The notes under the pieces: model-generated | The model's input: the letters and a program-made list of their open reading frames with translations, nothing else | Database searches by the model: none | What the model was told of the DNA's origin: nothing | DNA from: Streptomyces galbus | GTDB taxonomy: Bacteria; Actinomycetota; Actinomycetes; Streptomycetales; Streptomycetaceae | Direction: 5' to 3' | Length of the DNA: 64,000 nt | Assembly: GCF_005280195.1 (NCBI RefSeq) | Contig: NZ_SZPR01000008.1 | Location: 531,346 to 595,345, forward strand | Shown here: piece by piece, positions 59,724 to 64,000 of the stretch | How the letters are laid out: each line of letters starts with the position of its first letter | How positions within the stretch are numbered: the stretch's first letter is position 1 | Position numbers and translations under genes: made by a program

Positions 59724-60647
59724 TTACTTGAGCGCCCCCGCGGTCAGCCCCTGCACCACCTGCCGCTGGAAGACGATGTACGCGCCGAGCACCGGCAGCA
59801 TCGCCATCACCAGGCCCGCGAACAGCCCCGACCAGTCTCCCTTGTACCCCTGGCTGACCGCGAGCTGGACCAGGCCCTGGGTGAGGACCTTCTTGTCGGG
59901 GTCGGTGTTCAGCACCGTCGGCAGCATGTACTGGTTCCACTGGCCGAGGAAGTTGAAGATGCCGACGCTGATCAGGCCCGGCTTGGCCATCGGCAGCATG
60001 ATCTGGAAGAAGGTCCGGGTGTGGGAGGCGCCGTCCACGAACGCCGCCTCCGCCACCGACGTCGGCAGGGTGCGGAAGAACGCCGTCAGGAAGAAGACGG
60101 TGAACGGCAGCGAGTAGGCGATGTAGACCAGGATCAGCCCGTGGATGGTGTTCAGCAGGCCCATGTTGTTGACGACGTAGAACAGCGGGACCAGCGCGAG
60201 CATGATCGGGAAGCTCATGCCGCCGACGAACAGGTAGTAGATGAACCGGTTCCCGGGGAAGTCGAAGCGGGCCAGCACGTAGGCCGCCATCGAGCCGAGC
60301 ACCAGCGTGCCGATGAGCGAGCCCCCGACCACCAGCACGGTGTTGAGGAAGTAGTCGCTCATGTTGGCGTCGGTCCAGGCCCGCGCCCAGTTGTCGAAGT
60401 GCAGCCGGTCGGGCAGCGCCCAGGGCGAGCCGAAGATGGAGGCGTCGTCCTTGAACGACGTCATCACGGCCCACACCAGCGGCAGCACCACCATCACCGC
60501 CCACAGGACCAGCACGCCGTGCGAGAAGACGTTCAGCACGCGGCCCTCGCGGCGCGCCCGCGGCGGCCGGTCCACGGGCGCGTCCGCCTTCGTCACCGGC
60601 GCACCGGACTGCGCCGGCAGGGGGGCGGGGCTCTCGGTCGTCTTCAT
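59724..60647 (-). CDS. ngcG: CUT1-family sugar ABC permease (chitobiose type, second)
   Basis: A 307-residue permease with a ~35-residue cytosolic N-terminus and six membrane helices. It has the MalG-type EAA loop EAAFVDGASHTRTFFQIMLPMAKPG. It starts 2 nt after the first permease stop. By order and family it corresponds to the NgcG component of the N,N'-diacetylchitobiose importer of Streptomyces. No ATPase gene follows, so the shared ATPase MsiK is the likely energiser. Confidence 0.88.
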   Translation of the reverse strand: MKTTESPAPLPAQSGAPVTKADAPVDRPPRARREGRVLNVFSHGVLVLWAVMVVLPLVWAVMTSFKDDASIFGSPWALPDRLHFDNWARAWTDANMSDYFLNTVLVVGGSLIGTLVLGSMAAYVLARFDFPGNRFIYYLFVGGMSFPIMLALVPLFYVVNNMGLLNTIHGLILVYIAYSLPFTVFFLTAFFRTLPTSVAEAAFVDGASHTRTFFQIMLPMAKPGLISVGIFNFLGQWNQYMLPTVLNTDPDKKVLTQGLVQLAVSQGYKGDWSGLFAGLVMAMLPVLGAYIVFQRQVVQGLTAGALK

Positions 60648-60649
60648 GC

Positions 60650-61576
60650 TCAGTACTCCAGCCGCTCGCGACGGCCCAGCCGCATCACGACGGCGGCGAA
60701 GGCCAGCGTGACGACGAGCAGGGCGACGCCGATGGTGGTGGCGTAGGCGGCCTGACCGTCCCGGAACGCCTTCTGGTACACGTAGAGGACCATGACGGTG
60801 GTCGAGTAGTCGGGCCCGCCCGGCCCGGTCGTCATGATCTGCACGACCGCGAAGGACTCGGCGCCGAGCGCGAGGATGCCCATGTAGACCCAGCCCGACT
60901 GCACGGTGTCCCACAGCAGCGGCAGGGTGATGCGGAAGAACGTGGCCGCCCGGCCGGCCCCGTCCAGCAGCGCGGCCTCGTACAGGTCCGACGGAATGGA
61001 CGCCATGCCCGCCGAGAACAGCACGACGAAGAAGCCGACCGTCGACCACACGAGCACCGCCATCACGCACCACAGGGCGAGGTCGGGGTCGCCCAGCCAC
61101 AGGGGCTGGACGCCGTCGAGTCCCACGCCCCGCAGGACCGAGTTGATCGCGCCGCTGTCCGGGTTGTAGGCGAAGGCGAACAGCAGCGCGACGATGGCGA
61201 TCGACAGCACCTGCGGGAAGAAATAGACGATCTTGTAGAAGGAGGAGCCGCGCACCCCGGAAATGACCGGACCGCCCCTCCTTCCGCGCCCGCCGACGTT
61301 GATCATGAAGGCGAAGAACAGCGCCAGGCTGATCGTCACCACCGGCAGCACGACCGCGAACATCAAGCTGTGCTGCAAGGACTTCCAGAAGATGTCGTCG
61401 TCGAACATCCTGCGGTAATTGTCCAGGCCGACCATCTTGAATTCGGGGCTCAGTCCCGTCCAGTCCGTGAACGAGTAGTAGATGGACTGGATGAAGGGCC
61501 AGACCACGAAGAGCGCGTACAGTCCCAGGGGCAGCGCCAGGAACCCCACGATGAACCGGTACTTGCCGTGCTGCAT
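60650..61576 (-). CDS. ngcF: CUT1-family sugar ABC permease (chitobiose type, first)
   Basis: A 308-residue permease with six membrane helices and the MalF-type EAA loop YEAALLDGAGRAATFFRITLP. ATG 61576 is chosen because GGAG lies 5 nt upstream; the GTG two codons earlier is an alternative. It follows the binding protein by 40 nt and is coupled to the second permease. Confidence 0.88.
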   Translation of the reverse strand: MQHGKYRFIVGFLALPLGLYALFVVWPFIQSIYYSFTDWTGLSPEFKMVGLDNYRRMFDDDIFWKSLQHSLMFAVVLPVVTISLALFFAFMINVGGRGRRGGPVISGVRGSSFYKIVYFFPQVLSIAIVALLFAFAYNPDSGAINSVLRGVGLDGVQPLWLGDPDLALWCVMAVLVWSTVGFFVVLFSAGMASIPSDLYEAALLDGAGRAATFFRITLPLLWDTVQSGWVYMGILALGAESFAVVQIMTTGPGGPDYSTTVMVLYVYQKAFRDGQAAYATTIGVALLVVTLAFAAVVMRLGRRERLEY

Positions 61577-61616
61577 CGCCACTCCGGTGCCGTTGTGGAA
61601 AGAGTTTCCCGGTGCG

Positions 61617-63071
61617 TTACTGGTGCTTGTAGTGCTTGATCGAGGAGTCCTTGGCCGCCGCGTCGGCGAATCCCTGGATCTTGGTGATGGCCTCGGCGGG
61701 GGTGAGGCGCCCGGCCATCATCTCGCCGAGTCCCGCCACCCCGATCTGCTCCTTCTGCAACTGGACGTACCAGTCCTGGATGCGGGGGTTGACCACGTTG
61801 TCGCCGGCCTTCTCCAGCGCGGCCACGCCCGACTTCAGGCCCGGTGTCAGGGTGATGCCCTCGGTGCCGCCGTTGTACGCGGTCAGCGACTTGACCTTGG
61901 CCGTGAAGTTCTTGGACGACGCCTCGCTGAGCATGATGCGCAGCTGCTCCATGCCGCCCGGGGCGTTCTTGGCCTTGGCGGGGACGATGAACGGCTCACC
62001 GCCGGAGGCCCAGATGGTGCCGAACGGCATCTTGTCGGAGCTGTCGAGCCCGGTGGGCGCGGAGACGGCGAGGTCGAAGTCGGCGGGGATGACGTTCGCC
62101 GACTCGTTCTCCACCCAGGAGCCGTTGGGGATGAACAGCGCCTGCCCCTTGGCCCACGCCGTCTGCGACTGGATGTGGTCCAGGCCGGGGGTGCCCTTGA
62201 GGACGTAGCCCTTCTTGTAGAGCTCGTAGTACGCCTCGAAACACGCCTTGACCGCGGGGTGCTTCCAGGCGCCCGGCTCCAGGTTGTCGATGGCGTCGAG
62301 GACTTCACGCCCGCCGACCTTGCCGATCATCGGGTACAGCGAGAACGGGATGTAGTACGGGTACTTGCCCGCGTACGTCCAGCCCGCCATGCCCTTCTTC
62401 TTGGCCTTGGCGCACACCGCGAGCATCTGGTCCCAGGTCTCCGGGTACTGCTCGTCGAGCGAGTCCAGCGCCTTCTGCGAGTACCAGACGCCGTACACGG
62501 TGTAGGCGTAGTACAGGATCCACACCGGGTTGCCGTCGAACTGGCCCATCTCGACGATCCCGGGCCGCAGGGTGTCGCGGACCTTCTTGTTCGGGTCGTC
62601 GTAGGACGGGGCGTCCAGCAGCGGGGTGAGGTCGGCGAGCTGGTTCTTGCCGACCAGGACGCCCATGTCCATCTGCTCGGCGCCGGAGTTGTCGATGAGG
62701 TCGGGCGGGGTGCCCTGGTTGAAGCGGGGCTGGAGGGTGGACTGGATCTTCTGGGTGGCGGCGAACTTCACCTTCGCCTTGGGGAAGTTCTTCTCGTAGA
62801 CCTTGACCGCGTCTTCGGCGTACTCCTTGCCGAAACCGCCGTCGAACAGGACGAACTCCATCTTCGCGGTGTCGTTGACCGCGAGGGGGTTCTTCGCGGT
62901 CTTCTTGCCCGCTTTCGCCTTGTCCTCGTCGTCGCCGCCGCCACTGCTGGCGCAGGCGGAGAGGAATCCCATGGCCGGGGCGGCCAGCAGACCGAGTGCG
63001 GCGGACCGCTTGATCAGATCGCGGCGGCCGGTGCCGGGACGGCCGTGGTTCTCTGCGGACGTGGATCCCAT
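61617..63071 (-). CDS. ngcE: Chitobiose-type sugar-binding lipoprotein
   Basis: A 484-residue CUT1 binding protein. It has a Tat-like lipoprotein signal (GRRDLIKRSAALGLLAAPA, lipobox LSAC) and then a type II binding fold: KMEFVLFDGGFGKEY, NFPKAKVKFAATQKIQSTLQPRF, PPDLIDNSGAEQMD, YTVYGVWYSQKALDSL and TAWAKGQALFIPNGSWVENE. The family and gene order match NgcE, the lower-affinity N,N'-diacetylchitobiose-binding protein known in S. coelicolor. A GAGGAC site precedes ATG 63071. The promoter overlaps a DasR-like site, in line with control by amino-sugar phosphates. Confidence 0.9.
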   Translation of the reverse strand: MGSTSAENHGRPGTGRRDLIKRSAALGLLAAPAMGFLSACASSGGGDDEDKAKAGKKTAKNPLAVNDTAKMEFVLFDGGFGKEYAEDAVKVYEKNFPKAKVKFAATQKIQSTLQPRFNQGTPPDLIDNSGAEQMDMGVLVGKNQLADLTPLLDAPSYDDPNKKVRDTLRPGIVEMGQFDGNPVWILYYAYTVYGVWYSQKALDSLDEQYPETWDQMLAVCAKAKKKGMAGWTYAGKYPYYIPFSLYPMIGKVGGREVLDAIDNLEPGAWKHPAVKACFEAYYELYKKGYVLKGTPGLDHIQSQTAWAKGQALFIPNGSWVENESANVIPADFDLAVSAPTGLDSSDKMPFGTIWASGGEPFIVPAKAKNAPGGMEQLRIMLSEASSKNFTAKVKSLTAYNGGTEGITLTPGLKSGVAALEKAGDNVVNPRIQDWYVQLQKEQIGVAGLGEMMAGRLTPAEAITKIQGFADAAAKDSSIKHYKHQ

Positions 63072-63407
63072 GCTCAAGTCCTCGCCTTCTCCAGGACTCA
63101 GGCGGTGAACCGGATCCTCCCGGCACCGCGGTCGGGCCAAGCTGGTTCGTGCAGGAAACGCCGACAGGTATAGTCCACTTCCCGCCAGCGGAGCAAGATC
63201 GAATGCAAGGTTGGTCGGTGGTCTTTTCCGAAGTGAGACCTCGTGGAAATATGTCCGGCCCGCGGCGGCCGGGCCGGGAGAATTCGCGACATGGGCAGCG
63301 CTTTCCCCTGCCAACGTCCTTGACATCACTCGCCACTTGACCCCCTACTGAGTGCTGCGAACGGAGTAGGACAACGTTGTCGGACCCGCGCAGGAGGGTG
63401 CTCGCGC
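63072..63407. other. Divergent control region of ngcE and the GH92 gene
   Basis: 336 bp containing the ngcE promoter and dre-like site on the minus strand. On the right an AT-richer patch (GACATCACTCGCCACTTGACC, 63321-63341) may hold the promoter of the mannosidase gene. A GC hairpin-like stretch lies near 63254-63275. No gene is seen. Confidence 0.5.
63164..63179. promoter_or_regulatory. DasR-responsive-element-like site over the ngcE promoter
   Basis: On the minus strand the 16 bp AGTGGACTATACCTGT match 12 of 16 bases of the dre consensus AGTGGTCTAGACCACT. They overlap TATACC (63167-63172), the -10 box of a promoter with TTGCTC (63191-63196) and an 18-bp spacer. A repressor here would block RNA polymerase. 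Confidence 0.6.
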
Positions 63408-64000
63408 ATGCAGCGACACGGAAGACGGTTCCGTGGTTCCCGGGCGGCCGTGATCACGGCCGCCCTCGTGATGTCCGTGGGCGCGCCCGGTGCGGCAGCC
63501 GCCCTGCCGGCGCCGCCGGCCCTGCCCGCCCAGCAGTTCGCCTCCTCCTTCGAGGCGGGACAGCCGGCGCCCGACTGGGTCACCACGCCCGAGACGGCCC
63601 CCGGCGGCGGCAAGCGCGCCTCGGGCGTGGACGGCGGCTACGGCGGCGGCCTGCCCGGTGACGTCACCGACCGGGTCACCGCCGTACGGGCCAACGACGA
63701 GAACACCGGCGGCGGCGAGGTGAAGGAGAACCTCCTCGACGGCGAGGCGAGCACCAAGTGGCTCACCTTCACGGCGACCGGCTGGGTCGAGTTCGACCTC
63801 GACCAGCCGGTCCGGCTCGCCTCCTACGCCCTGACGTCGGCCAACGACGCCGCCGAACGCGACCCGGCCGACTGGACGTTGAAGGGCTCGGACGACGGCA
63901 CCCACTGGACCGACCTGGACAGCCGCTCCGGGGAGAGCTTCGGCGAGCGCTTCCAGACCAAGACGTACGCCGTCACCCCCACGGACGGGGCGTACCGGCA
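63408..64000 (+). CDS. Secreted GH92-type alpha-mannosidase, N-terminal part (3' truncated by window edge)
   Basis: The frame is open to the window end (197 codons). A signal peptide (RGSRAAVITAALVMSVG, cleavage near AAA-LPAP) precedes a conserved block SSFEAGQPAPDW, ASGVDGGYGGG and DVTDRVTAVRANDENTGGGEVKENLLDG. An F5/8C-like (discoidin) galactose-binding module follows (TKWLTFTATGWVEFDLDQPV, DPADWTLKGSDDGTHWTDL). This N-terminal layout is typical of Streptomyces GH92 exo-alpha-1,2-mannosidases; the catalytic domain is outside the window. AGGAGG lies 11 nt before ATG 63408. Confidence 0.8.
   Translation, partial: MQRHGRRFRGSRAAVITAALVMSVGAPGAAAALPAPPALPAQQFASSFEAGQPAPDWVTTPETAPGGGKRASGVDGGYGGGLPGDVTDRVTAVRANDENTGGGEVKENLLDGEASTKWLTFTATGWVEFDLDQPVRLASYALTSANDAAERDPADWTLKGSDDGTHWTDLDSRSGESFGERFQTKTYAVTPTDGAYR

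Overview
The window is a contiguous piece of a Streptomyces chromosome. GC content and third-position GC are very high, GTG starts are common, genes are tightly packed, and several diagnostic genes are present: the sporulation regulator whiI with a sigma-WhiG-type promoter, a four-gene conservon, the ROK regulator rok7B7 beside a xylose-type ABC transporter, and heme genes of the coproporphyrin route. From memory the gene order resembles the SCO6004 to SCO60xx part of S. coelicolor, read in reverse; this could not be checked by alignment. I see no rRNA, tRNA, CRISPR array, insertion sequence or prophage.

Layout. 1-3.5 kb: the end of a membrane-anchored chitin-type LPMO, a secreted protein of unknown function, a DUF6230/DUF6114 pair and an ankyrin protein. 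3.6-13.4 kb: an aromatic-amino-acid-lyase homologue that has lost its MIO cofactor triad, co-transcribed with a betaine-type binding protein. A conservon (sensor kinase, roadblock, DUF742, GTPase) separates these from the matching OpuA-like permease, permease and ATPase genes. 13.5-18.4 kb: a flavinylated electron-transfer module (ApbE, FMN-binding protein, ferric-reductase-like flavoprotein) divergent from a two-component system. 18.6-24.3 kb: housekeeping genes (msrB, murC, a RibD-like reductase, zapE). 24.4-30.9 kb: a SulP transporter preceded by what looks like the 48-codon remnant of a carbonic anhydrase, then stomatin, PhoX-like, polysaccharide deacetylase and PTH2-like genes. 31.1-33.3 kb: a DUF692 (MNIO) enzyme followed by a TIGR04222-like membrane protein.

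33.5-43.2 kb: a secreted S33 peptidase, hemQ and hemG, a DUF4349 lipoprotein, a CoA-disulfide-reductase-like flavoprotein, a rhomboid protease, hemE and a DUF3000 gene. 43.3-49.2 kb: whiI, an RNase D-like gene, and the fatty-acid beta-oxidation pair fadA-fadB. 49.3-54.4 kb: a propeller-like protein, a NYN-domain protein, an amino-acid permease and dxs. 54.5-63.4 kb: two sugar-import operons around rok7B7. One is a xylose-type CUT2 system (binding protein, single-domain ATPase, permease). The other is an N,N'-diacetylchitobiose-type CUT1 system (ngcEFG-like, no ATPase) with a DasR-like operator over its promoter. The window ends in the start of a secreted GH92-type alpha-mannosidase.

Themes. 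Carbohydrate use (LPMO, chitobiose and xylose uptake, GH92) frames the window. Many genes appear to be read from leaderless mRNAs, with a TAnnnT box exactly 6-7 nt before the start codon. The strongest candidates for undescribed biology are the MIO-less lyase with its split betaine transporter, the DUF692/TIGR04222-like pair, and the decayed carbonic anhydrase fused to the SulP operon.
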